Position numbers and translations under genes: made by a program. Below the pieces are notes generated by a model, which saw only the letters and a program-made list of their open reading frames with translations, was not told the DNA's origin and did no database searches. From assembly GCA_002394205.1 (NCBI GenBank), contig DGTC01000056.1, positions 1 through 32,749 of the forward strand: a DNA stretch of 32,749 nt. Reading direction: 5' to 3'. Origin of the DNA: Lachnospira sp. UBA4346. Its GTDB lineage: Bacteria > Bacillota > Clostridia > Lachnospirales > Lachnospiraceae. Of the stretch, positions 25,901 to 32,749 are shown in pieces; the stretch's first letter is position 1, and every line of letters begins with the position of its first letter.

Positions 25901-26160
25901 TTTTGATTGGCAATATTTTGATTAGAACAGATATATACAACTTTTAGTGAATCATGATGTTCTTCTATTCGTAATTGAGCAGTTTTTACGATTGTGCCTC
26001 TTGCAATCAGCGTCTTTCCCATTCCGACCTCATCTGCCACTAATACCCTATTCTGCCCATTTCTATATAAATAATCAATTCGCTCCACAGTTGCCCGTTG
26101 AAAATCCTTCAGTCCCATAAGTGTGGTATTTAGCGCTTCATCTATATTAAATTTTGGCAT
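22939..26160 (-). CDS. SNF2-type helicase of a candidate defence cassette
   Basis: The 1073-residue protein is a superfamily-2 helicase/translocase. Motif I is ADEVGMGKT (42-50), motif II DEFQRF (270-275) and motif III SATPYK (305-310). The second RecA-like lobe has TTSIGQEGLDFH and motif VI REGRINR (941-947). About 550 residues separate motif III from the second lobe, much more than in minimal SNF2 enzymes, so a large inserted domain is present. A CRKC-x6-C cluster near 186-197 could bind metal. The ATG has GGAGGT nine bases upstream and lies 38 bases after the PLD gene. Gene context suggests nucleic-acid translocation in anti-phage or anti-plasmid defence; this is inference. Confidence 0.88.
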   Translation of the reverse strand: MPKFNIDEALNTTLMGLKDFQRATVERIDYLYRNGQNRVLVADEVGMGKTLIARGTIVKTAQLRIEEHHDSLKVVYICSNQNIANQNIRKLDVTGGKAIQSVADTRLSMQHLKVAEQECSDKVREGFIQLIPLTPETSFKMTAGGGIVNERALMFAILRRMDEFKKYLTGLENFMMLGADNAWETCRKCYEFKVRDCENKTQKRYPANIIEKLRNYPEFEEIKDLLLNHLNERRYRKQLSHSDYWMVNRLRVMFARISVSMMKPDLVIMDEFQRFKFLLSSDDSEMGILAHNFLSGDSTRILLLSATPYKLYSTLDEIEEKELDEHYAEFFQVMDFLFVDRKTEFHNIWKNYSVALNELKAGDNTIIQVKDAAQNAMYQGVCRTERISVMDSGDYTDDSSIKEHLQVQQSDIESYLQMGKLLEETGSKYALPVDYVKSCPYLMSFMNNYKLKQSLEKYFAANPDQTELAKGDMLWVNKRKINRYDELPKTNARFVQLIDKAIGKNGEMYLWVPPSKPYYALQGVYKNSQEFSKILVFSSWEMVPRMIGSLVSYEAERKTVGKLSKQARNQNKKNANYFAESFKRFPVSRLRFKASKGEVHSMSLFCLLYPSRTLAKLYNPIDTMNQKLTLEKIEQQIESELLLLLDKVEDMYGQPFQNRVDERWYYLAPMLLDGADYVNEWITDVTKQIKSDDEMDADKEKKRKVSLAHISKLREYLSDLDGVNLGKRPNDLIDTLVNMVLGSPANCIYRSNGTDTARATELAKVFIDNFNQTEATAIIDLAYGRCKDDNSHWQNVMKYCKDGCFQSMFDEYMHLLSNTVGVSSDVDKQEKIHMLMKDSLHIHTSTYVVDTYESFCKRANGEKGDDVRIRSSYAVGFTKASGDNETQVNRKESVRNAFNSPMRPFVLATTSIGQEGLDFHNYCRKIMHWNLPGNPIDLEQREGRINRFKCLAIRQNVAEKYGNIRFYKDIWKEMFEAAARGERQEGQSELVPFWCFGKNQKVKIERIVPMYPISKDEVNYERLIKILSLYRLTLGQARQEELLEYLFKEFDDINALKNLFIDLSPFSRKEGAK

Positions 26161-26198
26161 TAAATACCACCTCCGCTTTCTGTTTTTTCTATTTTTTT

Positions 26199-28037
26199 CT
26201 ACTTTATTTTAAGCGTTTTGCAAAACACCTCATAGGTACTTCTAAACTCATCCGGAACGATATTTTTATCCGTAATCATACGCAAAACATAATCTATATC
26301 TCTTAATCGCTCCGGTGCTTCTAACGACGTTCTAAGCATCTTTTCATACAATGCAGGCATAACATTTCCAGAATTCTTAAAAATCCCTGATTCTCCTATC
26401 TGCTTTCCTTCCATAACAGAAGCCAAATAATCGTCACCAAGGACAAACGCTACGTACTCGACAAAAGTTGCTCTATCTTTTACCACCGAATTAACCACTG
26501 CCTGCTCCCTCTCTTCTGGTATACCAGTTGTAGGAATCATAATCATTCGATGCAACTCCATATCCTCATCAACTGCGACAAGTTCATAAAATTCTGACAG
26601 CTGCAGTAAGTCTAAATCCGTAAATTCTATATTTTCCTGCAATGACTTTATCTGTTTGGAATTAAAAGGTGAAACCATAATATTCGGCTTATCAGGCATA
26701 TTTTTAAACACGATATCAACCTTGTATTTTCCATTTTTCAATGGTAACACTACCGCACGCCTCTTCACTCTACATATATCTTTAATCTGATATTCCAGTT
26801 CATTTCTGCGATGCATCTCTTTATCTTTAATGGCACTATCGACCGATACACGTTCAAATGGATTATTTTTACCGTCCGCTTCACCACAAAAGACATCCTG
26901 CAAAAACTTTTCTCCATTTAAATATCTGTTCTTTGTACCAAGCCGAATCATCATTTCTACATTCTTATGAAGTGCAGCATAACTAACATTCATAGAACCA
27001 AAATACAAGTCTGTAACAGAATCCTTTCTTCGCAGCAAAATCTTCGCATGAATATCCTGCTCAAGATACTCTTGTTCTTCATCTGACAGATAACGTTCTC
27101 CATTTACAAGGTCATCTTTCAAACAATATATATCAAAGTTGCTTACCTGACTGTTTTTCAATTTTTCCAATTCACTTCTTCGCGTAATAAGCGTTCTATG
27201 GCAACCACTCAGTCCTCTCTCCGCCTTATTAAATCCTTCTATCACACTGCCCGTAAGAAACGGGGTCATGATTACAAGTTCATGAAATGTCGAATCTGCA
27301 CTATTTTTATCCGTACAGAATAATGTATCAGATGACATATCAAATGACTTCTTTCCTATTCCCATAGGTAAAATGTCAAAGTTTTCGGCAAATTCCTTGC
27401 TTTCCAAACTAAATGATACATCTCTCAATTCGTCCATCATAGACCGAAGCATATTTCTCTTTTTCTCAACATTCTGCTGCGTATCATGCACCTGTAATAT
27501 AAGATATTCTAAAAAATCTATGATAGGTTTTGTTTTTTTCTTTTGTCGCACCTTTGTAGAACTATCCATTGCAAAACTTATATCCCAGCTCCTATCAAAG
27601 GTCAGATTCCTACTTAAAACGGCAAACCGATATTTATGCTCTCCTTTATCATTGACATAAGACAACACCCATGTTTTGGGATGAAATGCCGGATAAGTAC
27701 CGTTTTTCTCGTCTTTTCGAAGCGCCACCGGTATTACCATTTTTTCCAATAATATCGCTAATGGCGACGGCTTTGCCGGCATCTTAATTTGACTTGCCTC
27801 ACAAAAAATAAGAATACGATCAGATACTTTATCCAATGTATTCAACATTCCAATTGGATTTTGCATAAGTTTACTGTCTGTGTCCTCCGCTAATCCCAAA
27901 CAGATTGAAACTGCCGTTAAAGACTCCAGATCTAAGGAGTACGTCGTGCCTATTGCCTTTTCCAATTGAAAACCAACGGGCGGCATGAGCATCTGTCCAT
28001 AATCTTTTCTATCTTCGTTTCCGTTTGGTTTAAACAA
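26199..28037 (-). CDS. Phospholipase D-like (HKD) putative nuclease
   Basis: The 612-residue protein carries two PLD-like half-sites. The first is His119-x-Lys121 (FHPKTW) with SRN at 142-144; the second is His330-x-Lys332 (IHAKIL) with GSMN at 347-350. Both resemble the HxK...(G)S/N pattern of PLD-family nucleases, so a single active site formed by both halves is plausible. The final ~250 residues have no recognised motif. Translation starts at TTG, preceded by GGAGGT eight bases upstream within the end of the DUF6361-like gene (8-base overlap), which indicates coupling. PLD-family nucleases occur with helicases in defence systems such as DISARM, but this set lacks the other DISARM genes. 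Confidence 0.85.
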   Translation of the reverse strand: MFKPNGNEDRKDYGQMLMPPVGFQLEKAIGTTYSLDLESLTAVSICLGLAEDTDSKLMQNPIGMLNTLDKVSDRILIFCEASQIKMPAKPSPLAILLEKMVIPVALRKDEKNGTYPAFHPKTWVLSYVNDKGEHKYRFAVLSRNLTFDRSWDISFAMDSSTKVRQKKKTKPIIDFLEYLILQVHDTQQNVEKKRNMLRSMMDELRDVSFSLESKEFAENFDILPMGIGKKSFDMSSDTLFCTDKNSADSTFHELVIMTPFLTGSVIEGFNKAERGLSGCHRTLITRRSELEKLKNSQVSNFDIYCLKDDLVNGERYLSDEEQEYLEQDIHAKILLRRKDSVTDLYFGSMNVSYAALHKNVEMMIRLGTKNRYLNGEKFLQDVFCGEADGKNNPFERVSVDSAIKDKEMHRRNELEYQIKDICRVKRRAVVLPLKNGKYKVDIVFKNMPDKPNIMVSPFNSKQIKSLQENIEFTDLDLLQLSEFYELVAVDEDMELHRMIMIPTTGIPEEREQAVVNSVVKDRATFVEYVAFVLGDDYLASVMEGKQIGESGIFKNSGNVMPALYEKMLRTSLEAPERLRDIDYVLRMITDKNIVPDEFRSTYEVFCKTLKIK

Positions 28038-29238
28038 AGGTGCTCACCTCCCTGGCATGATAAATATCATTGATAATTCTCCCGGCATCATAAAAGCGAT
28101 AATCAAGCCAGCCACCGCCTACCCATGCGCCAGGAATATAGAATTCCTTTCGTCTGCTTAATTTTGCTCTGTTGATTCCTTTTAAGGACACTTCTCTTTT
28201 TATAATACAAGTATCCGCATCCTCTATGCGCCCTTCCTTAAAACATTCCTGAATCTGTGTCAAAAATACAAATGTCTTAGGATTCTGTATGCCTAATCTA
28301 TCAAACACTGCCTTTAAATCCACTGATGAAAATCGTTTCAAATCCTTAGAAAGCCATTCCCATTCTGCTTGAGCAGCATCACTTTTCCCTTCTGAAAGAA
28401 TCATATTATAACGTACACGCGCCATATATACTAAATAATCAAAATCGCATGCAAGCTGCATCATTTCAGCTATTTCATCATCTACTTGCGCTTTTAGCAT
28501 CTTCGTTAGGAGCAAAAAATTTTCCACCTCTGATATCCTGATGTTATTTTTTAATATATATGCAAGCAGCGTTCCTTCTGTACTTTTAATAATCTGCCTT
28601 TGAAGATATTCTGCTTCTTCTTTCGTCAACTCAATCTGTAGATTATCTTTCCAATCCTCACGGTAAGTTGGAAGATTCCAAAAATGAAATCCGCCAATAT
28701 CTCCTGTATCTTGATCATCCTTATCCGAATTGGCACTATCATCACCACGATTCCCAGCTAAAAGTTTTGTCTTTTTATCTTTTATCTGCGTTGCCAACCA
28801 TAGATATTCCTTAATAGACAAATCCTTACTTCTAAAAATTTCATAAGTACGAATACCATTCCAATAAATATCTGACGGTTTTCTGGCAACCCACCCTTTT
28901 GGAAGTACCCTCTTACCAATAATTCCATCTGCACTTGAATCTTTCTCCAACAGTCTGATTCCGCAATCCTTTTCAGCAGCATCAATTGAACGAATAATCT
29001 TGTTTACATCTTTTCCATATCTACCGTCAACTGCCTCTTTCAACAAATACGGCACAATCAGTAAATATTTTGCCCTGGTTTGAATGGTTGATGTTCCGGG
29101 AAAGAAATAGTTTGCAAAGGCATCACGAACAATGCCGATGCCTAACTCATCGACAGTTCCCGGCTCCTGCAGAAGATTCATAACATCAAGCACCTTCTGT
29201 CTATCTTTCTTTGAAAAATCAATCCATCCCAGCTGCAT
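28030..29238 (-). CDS. DUF6361-family protein of the helicase/PLD cassette
   Basis: The 402-residue protein begins MQLGWIDFSKKDR and contains FFPGTSTIQTRAKYLLIVPYLL, which I associate with the DUF6361 family of unknown function that occurs near helicase and PLD genes. Residues ~165-185 are an acidic Asp/Ser-rich linker splitting N- and C-terminal parts. No membrane segment or catalytic motif is visible. It is the promoter-proximal gene of the three-gene cassette, overlapping the PLD gene by 8 bases. The ATG has AAGGAA eight bases ahead. Family assignment is from memory of conserved phrases; the function is unknown. Confidence 0.75.
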   Translation of the reverse strand: MQLGWIDFSKKDRQKVLDVMNLLQEPGTVDELGIGIVRDAFANYFFPGTSTIQTRAKYLLIVPYLLKEAVDGRYGKDVNKIIRSIDAAEKDCGIRLLEKDSSADGIIGKRVLPKGWVARKPSDIYWNGIRTYEIFRSKDLSIKEYLWLATQIKDKKTKLLAGNRGDDSANSDKDDQDTGDIGGFHFWNLPTYREDWKDNLQIELTKEEAEYLQRQIIKSTEGTLLAYILKNNIRISEVENFLLLTKMLKAQVDDEIAEMMQLACDFDYLVYMARVRYNMILSEGKSDAAQAEWEWLSKDLKRFSSVDLKAVFDRLGIQNPKTFVFLTQIQECFKEGRIEDADTCIIKREVSLKGINRAKLSRRKEFYIPGAWVGGGWLDYRFYDAGRIINDIYHAREVSTFV

Positions 29239-29360
29239 CGTTTCATTCCTTTACAAGTTCATTCATAACACCATAACATATAACACAGGCACTTCTGAAA
29301 TACTGCCTACTGTATTTTATTGAAACAAGGTATTCCCCAATACGCTCATCCATTAGCATA

Positions 29361-30020
29361 CTACCGGCACAAAAACTCTGCCAATTCTTCCGGAGTCTCT
29401 ACAATATAATCTGCTCCTGCTGCTTCTAATTCACCTTCTTCTGCAAAACCAAATCGAACACCAACACACTCAATCCCCGTCTGCTTTGCACCATTTACAT
29501 CATCTTTGCGATCTCCAACCATAATTGCGCGCTCTTTTGTGAAATTTTTATCAAGCTGTGCCAATCGCACAAACACTTCCTCAATTACCTGCGCCTTATA
29601 TTTTCTCGTCACATCAATAGAGCCAACCACTACATCAAAATACTCCGTCAGCCCAAAATATTCCAAAATTCTGTCTGTAAATAATTCCGGCTTACACGTT
29701 GCAAGTGCAATCTTCTTCCCCGCCTGTGATACCTTTGCAACGCATTCTTTCATTCCCGGAAGCATCACATTCTCATATATTCCTTTGGTATTATAACGTT
29801 CTCTATATTTTGCAACTGCACGAAGTGCCTGTTCTTGTGTCAATCCATGTACTTTCTGAAAACTATCTACAAGCGGTGGTCCTATATACTTTTTTAAAAC
29901 CGCTTCGTCATCTTCTGTAATACCAGCCTCTTCAAGTGCATACTGTACACACTTCATAATTCCTTCTCCGGAATCTGTCAATGTACCATCCAAATCAAAT
30001 AATATGTAATCCTTTTTCAT
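29361..30020 (-). CDS. HAD-IA family phosphatase (phosphoglycolate phosphatase-like)
   Basis: The 219-residue protein has all HAD motifs: DLDGT with nucleophile Asp9 and general acid Asp11, ATCKPE (motif II), Lys in RKYKAQVI (motif III) and MVGDRKDDVNGA (motif IV). A helical cap lies between motifs I and II. Substrate specificity cannot be read; phosphoglycolate and nucleotides are common for this group. The start at 30020 (MKKDYILFDLDG) with GGAAAG just upstream was preferred to an in-frame ATG 26 codons earlier. It lies after a terminator and before the DUF6361-like gene, 122 bases away with no strong terminator between. Confidence 0.92.
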   Translation of the reverse strand: MKKDYILFDLDGTLTDSGEGIMKCVQYALEEAGITEDDEAVLKKYIGPPLVDSFQKVHGLTQEQALRAVAKYRERYNTKGIYENVMLPGMKECVAKVSQAGKKIALATCKPELFTDRILEYFGLTEYFDVVVGSIDVTRKYKAQVIEEVFVRLAQLDKNFTKERAIMVGDRKDDVNGAKQTGIECVGVRFGFAEEGELEAAGADYIVETPEELAEFLCR

Positions 30021-30100
30021 CTCTTTCCTGAATCCTTTCAAATCATTACGATACAAATAAAACTTGTATTTTCTTATTTTATTCTTTCTATAATACAAAA

Positions 30101-30129
30101 GACATTCCTAGATATGTTCCAGGAATGTC
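30101..30129 (-). terminator. Terminator after the PrsA/SurA-like gene
   Basis: A perfect 9-bp stem GACATTCCT (30101-30109) with AGGAATGTC (30121-30129) has an 11-base loop. On the minus strand it is followed by TTTTGTATTA. It lies 12 bases past the stop of the foldase gene. Confidence 0.7.
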
Positions 30130-30140
30130 CCGTTTTCATG

Positions 30141-31340
30141 TTACTGCTCTGTATACATCTTAATTCTGTTATTCTTATTCTTTACCTTCATTGATGATGT
30201 ATAACCTTCAATCAATTCGTTATATTTATTTGATTCAACAATCTGTGCAATTGTTTCATCATTGCTATTATCATAACTTCTCTGCACAAAATAAGCAACA
30301 TAATATTTACTGTTTTCTGTATCTTCAACAACTGTTACATTACCAGCTGTTCTTGATTCATCAAACATCCAATCAGCAAGTGGCTGTTCTACGCTGCTCT
30401 TTGCAACTTTTGTCTTTAACGATGCAGCATCTTCGTTATAAGTGTCTTTCTGATCTGTTGTCGCATTTTCCTTACATAATGCAATAAATGTACTCTCATC
30501 TGTTACACTTCCAGCCATCTTATCTGCTTTTTCTTTTGCTGCTGCCATCGCTTTTTCATCATTGCCATTTTCAGATGCAATTTCAAATACACGATAATCT
30601 ACTGTATCATAAGAATCCTTGTGTTCCTTATAATATTCTGAAATCTCATCTGCTGTTACATTCAATTCTGTATCTAACTGTTCCTTGTATGCCTGTGCAC
30701 GAAGATATGTATGAATACTATTCTTTAAATTAGCCTCTGTTGCATGACTGCCATACTGTTCCTTATAATATGCCGATACTTTCTGTCCTGCTTCTTCGGC
30801 ACTCTTTGCAACTTGATCTGTAAATTCCTGATATGCTGCATCTGCATCATATGTAAAATTCTTCTCATCCGCTGCCTGATTCAGTGCCTTATATTCTTTA
30901 ATCGTATCCACTGTCGCATTTGCAAAATAATCATACCATGTATTATCTGACTGTGTATATTTCTGCTTCTTATCTGAAACAGAAGAATCATATCCCATAT
31001 AAGATTCAAAATAAGACTGGTATGTCATTGCACCATACAATGTCTGATTTAACATATCCTGTTTTGACATTGCATAATAGAAATCAAAATCAATCTGGCT
31101 GATTTTCTCATCGCCAACTGAAATATACTCTGTGTGCACCTTATTATAATTATTCCATACCGCAGCACCAATTCCTATTACAGCGCATACTGCAACCGCA
31201 CATCCAATAATCTTTGCAATTTTTTTATTTCTCTTTTGTTTCTTCTCTTCTTCTTTTCTTCTCTGTACTTTTTTATCATATTTTGTAAGTACTTTTTCTT
31301 GTGTCTGCGCAGTTTCCTGCACTTTGTTTGCTTTCGCCAT
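30141..31340 (-). CDS. Membrane-anchored PrsA/SurA-like peptidyl-prolyl isomerase-type foldase
   Basis: The 399-residue protein has a highly basic cytoplasmic tail (residues 1-40, with RRKEEEKKQKRNKK), one transmembrane helix (~41-63) and a long extracytoplasmic domain. The latter is SurA_N-like helical sequence followed by a weak parvulin-like region (~225-370). It has no lipobox, unlike classical PrsA, so it is anchored by the helix. The fold suggests an extracytoplasmic chaperone; isomerase activity is uncertain because the parvulin core is diverged. AAGGAGG precedes the chosen ATG by six bases; a start seven codons earlier was rejected. It has a strong promoter of its own and a terminator. 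Confidence 0.8.
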   Translation of the reverse strand: MAKANKVQETAQTQEKVLTKYDKKVQRRKEEEKKQKRNKKIAKIIGCAVAVCAVIGIGAAVWNNYNKVHTEYISVGDEKISQIDFDFYYAMSKQDMLNQTLYGAMTYQSYFESYMGYDSSVSDKKQKYTQSDNTWYDYFANATVDTIKEYKALNQAADEKNFTYDADAAYQEFTDQVAKSAEEAGQKVSAYYKEQYGSHATEANLKNSIHTYLRAQAYKEQLDTELNVTADEISEYYKEHKDSYDTVDYRVFEIASENGNDEKAMAAAKEKADKMAGSVTDESTFIALCKENATTDQKDTYNEDAASLKTKVAKSSVEQPLADWMFDESRTAGNVTVVEDTENSKYYVAYFVQRSYDNSNDETIAQIVESNKYNELIEGYTSSMKVKNKNNRIKMYTEQ

Positions 31341-31373
31341 AATAACCTCCTTGATTTTCACCCAGTACTTTTC

Positions 31374-31402
31374 ATTATATGGCGTTTTATATTTTTATGC
31401 AA
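31374..31402 (-). promoter_or_regulatory. Promoter of the PrsA/SurA-like gene
   Basis: On the minus strand -35 TTGCAT (31397-31402), a 17-base spacer and perfect -10 TATAAT (31374-31379) form a strong sigma-A promoter. The start is expected near 31367, giving a leader of about 27 bases with AAGGAGG. Confidence 0.85.
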
Positions 31403-31488
31403 TCCTTTATCTGTGTATTTTCCGTGTACTTTTTCTATTTACCTACTTATCTCCTGATGTTCTACTTGATACCTTTTTATTACACGCA

Positions 31489-31842
31489 CTATCTGCCATC
31501 TATCACATCGGCAGCTCCTGTTACCACTTCTTCTGCACCTTCTACCACACCTGTCACCACTTCTCCTGCACCTTTTGCTGCATCCGTTGCAATATCTTTT
31601 GCCGCTGTCGCTGCATCCGTCGCCATTTCTTTCATTTCAGTTGCCGCATCCGTTGCGATATCCTTTGCTCCTGTCGCTGCATCCGTCACAACATTTTCAA
31701 TTACACCTGTTGACTCGGTCTGTTCATTGTGTGTCTCCGCATCCTTATCCGTCTTGCCCTTCTGCAAATTACTGCACCCAGATAAAACAACCATCCCTGA
31801 CGCAACCATAATTCCTAATACAAGCAATTTATATTTTTTCAT
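31489..31842 (-). CDS. Small lipoprotein with six 11-residue repeats
   Basis: The 117-residue protein has a lipoprotein signal with lipobox LSGC (Cys23), a short charged linker and then six consecutive 11-residue units (residues 51-116). The unit reads roughly [VIM]-A/V-T-D-A-A-T-x-A/M-K-D/E, for example IATDAATEMKE and MATDAATAAKD. Hendecad repeats with Ala/Thr/Asp/Lys spacing resemble LEA-type and other extended amphipathic helices. The protein is therefore probably a surface-tethered long helix. GGAGG lies nine bases before the ATG. Homology to a named family and function are unknown. The final residue after the array is a single Arg. Confidence 0.85.
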   Translation of the reverse strand: MKKYKLLVLGIMVASGMVVLSGCSNLQKGKTDKDAETHNEQTESTGVIENVVTDAATGAKDIATDAATEMKEMATDAATAAKDIATDAAKGAGEVVTGVVEGAEEVVTGAADVIDGR

Positions 31843-31979
31843 GATTCAATACCTCCATTTTGCAGAATTTCCTATATGTGATTATCTGCTGTGATATTGA
31901 TAGTATGAACAAAAATAGAAAATATATGCACATTTAAAATATCGTCTTTAATATATCACATTCTATTATTGTATTATTT

Positions 31980-32429
31980 TTACATGTTTCTTACTTTCTT
32001 TATCAGTTTTTCAAATGATTCTGCAAATCGGTCATCATCTTTAACCGTACGTTTCTTTGGTCCTTTGATATGATTCTTATGATTCGCTCTACGAGCTTTC
32101 TTTCCAAGATGTCTCGCCATAAGCATTTCATCAATATTGTCATTCGTATACCATTTGCCAGATTGATGAATACAGTATGCTCCTTTTCCAAGTGCCATAG
32201 CTGCCACACCATAATCCTGTGTTACAACAATATCGCCTTTATGACATAAGTTAATCAAAGCAAAATCTACCGCATCTGCTCCAGCACCGATAATCTTTAC
32301 TTCACTATAATCAGATTCCAATACATGATTCGTGTCACATAATAGTGTCACTGAAATCTCATATATACCTGCAATCTTTTCTACAATTCTTACCACTGGA
32401 CACGCATCGGCATCTACGTATATTTGCAT
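31980..32429 (-). CDS. DUF188 (YaiI/YqxD) family protein
   Basis: The 149-residue protein starts MQIYVDADACPVVRIVEKIA, the signature of the DUF188/UPF0178 group. It contains CDTNHVLES, GADAVDFALINLCHKGDIVVTQDYGVAAMAL and a basic RHLGKKARRAN stretch. The fold is PIN-like with clustered acidic residues (Asp6, Asp8 and TQDYG), so nuclease activity is plausible but not shown. AAAGGAAAA lies eleven bases upstream of the ATG. No promoter was placed with confidence, although TATAAT occurs shortly upstream. Confidence 0.9.
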   Translation of the reverse strand: MQIYVDADACPVVRIVEKIAGIYEISVTLLCDTNHVLESDYSEVKIIGAGADAVDFALINLCHKGDIVVTQDYGVAAMALGKGAYCIHQSGKWYTNDNIDEMLMARHLGKKARRANHKNHIKGPKKRTVKDDDRFAESFEKLIKKVRNM

Positions 32430-32544
32430 TAGTTACATTTTCCTTTCTCTATTATAAATAATTAATAGTTTAAATATCTGCTGATTTTACAATCTCTTTT
32501 CAAACTCATCTTCTATCAAAATACCTTTAATAATTTTCCACTGT

Positions 32545-32560
32545 TATGAAAATTTTCATA
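32545..32560. promoter_or_regulatory. 16-bp perfect palindrome
   Basis: TATGAAAATTTTCATA is a perfect palindrome lying 8 bases before repeat copy 2 and about 115 bases upstream of the DUF188 gene. It could be an operator or merely an AT-rich chance event. Confidence 0.3.
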
Positions 32561-32568
32561 CTAATTCC

Positions 32569-32714
32569 GATTTAACGAGCAGTGCCAAAAAGAAATAACA
32601 AATACTCGATGGGAGCTTGCTCTCAAGAGAGGATTTGTTATTTCTTTTTGATAGTTCCACTGCACGGATGAGCAAGGAGCGCAGCGGATTGCGAATCGCA
32701 CTGCGTAATGTAGT
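32569..32714 (+). repeat. 146-bp structured repeat, copy 2
   Basis: This is the same element as at 22760-22905, in the same orientation. The closing stem GCAGTGC/GCACTGC (32579-32585 with 32698-32704) and the 17-bp AT stem (32587-32603 with 32633-32649) are identical to copy 1. The inner hairpin is GGGAG-CTTG-CTCTC, now with a G.T pair. In the third stem (32668-32675 with 32689-32696) two G-C pairs of copy 1 become two facing G.A mismatches. The 32430-32568 stretch before it contains no gene. Nothing further was recognised in 32715-32749. Confidence 0.9.
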
Positions 32715-32749
32715 GGGATGCTATAAGGAAACTTTGACCTAACGGACGG

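Noticed and set aside
22939..29238. Assignment of the helicase/PLD/DUF6361 cassette to DISARM or BREX
   Set aside because: The required partner genes (DrmB and methylases, or PglZ and BrxC) are absent, so only a generic defence candidate is claimed.
29239..29360. Promoter for the DUF6361/PLD/helicase cassette
   Set aside because: Several AT-rich hexamers exist but none has a matching -35 at 16-18 bases, and read-through from the HAD gene is equally possible.
31324..31894. Plus-strand open frames rich in Cys/Ser/Phe opposite the small lipoprotein
   Set aside because: They are antisense shadows of the 11-residue repeat codons, without ribosome binding sites; the minus-strand lipoprotein has a signal peptide and GGAGG.

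Overview
The window is a compact, AT-rich stretch of chromosome in which every confident gene lies on the minus strand. Gene content and order (rimP-nusA-ylxR-L7Ae-infB-rbfA-nrnA-truB-ribF, rpsO/pnp, ruvAB), strong AGGAGG-type ribosome binding sites, lipobox signal peptides and TTG starts point to a low-GC Firmicute of class Clostridia, most likely a Lachnospiraceae (Roseburia/Eubacterium/Agathobacter-like) gut anaerobe. The family level is an inference from protein character, not a search.

Layout, low to high coordinate (transcription runs right to left). (1) 55-3083: a DUF815 ATPase-ruvA-ruvB operon whose promoter carries a near-consensus Gram-positive LexA box. (2) 3176-6218: an unrecognised (possibly DUF3878) protein and a degenerate-GGDEF/EAL c-di-GMP phosphodiesterase. 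(3) 6297-9567: rpsO with its own promoter, putative S15-binding leader and terminator, then pnp and a HIT hydrolase ending at a strong terminator. (4) 9644-22716: one long probable operon. It opens with a tRNA-Glu gene and a structured leader, continues through the translation/transcription-factor set, and runs without visible interruption into a four-gene cell-surface cassette: transglutaminase-like protein, MBOAT O-acyltransferase, SGNH-like partner and lipoprotein. (5) 22760-29238: a 146-bp structured repeat, then a three-gene cassette (DUF6361-like protein, PLD-like protein, very large SNF2-type helicase) that looks like an anti-mobile-element defence system. (6) 29361-32714: HAD phosphatase, membrane-anchored PrsA/SurA-like foldase, a small lipoprotein built of six 11-residue repeats, a DUF188 protein, and a second copy of the 146-bp repeat in the same orientation.

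The most interesting items are these. The paired 146-bp elements are about 91% identical with no indels, and share a conserved three-stem fold in which the differences keep the stems or swap pairs for tandem G.A. They bracket a 9.7-kb block. The helicase/PLD/DUF6361 cassette is a second. The third is a set of candidate control elements: LexA box, S15 leader, pnp leader hairpin and rimP leader hairpin. IF2 also carries an expanded 45-bp tandem repeat.
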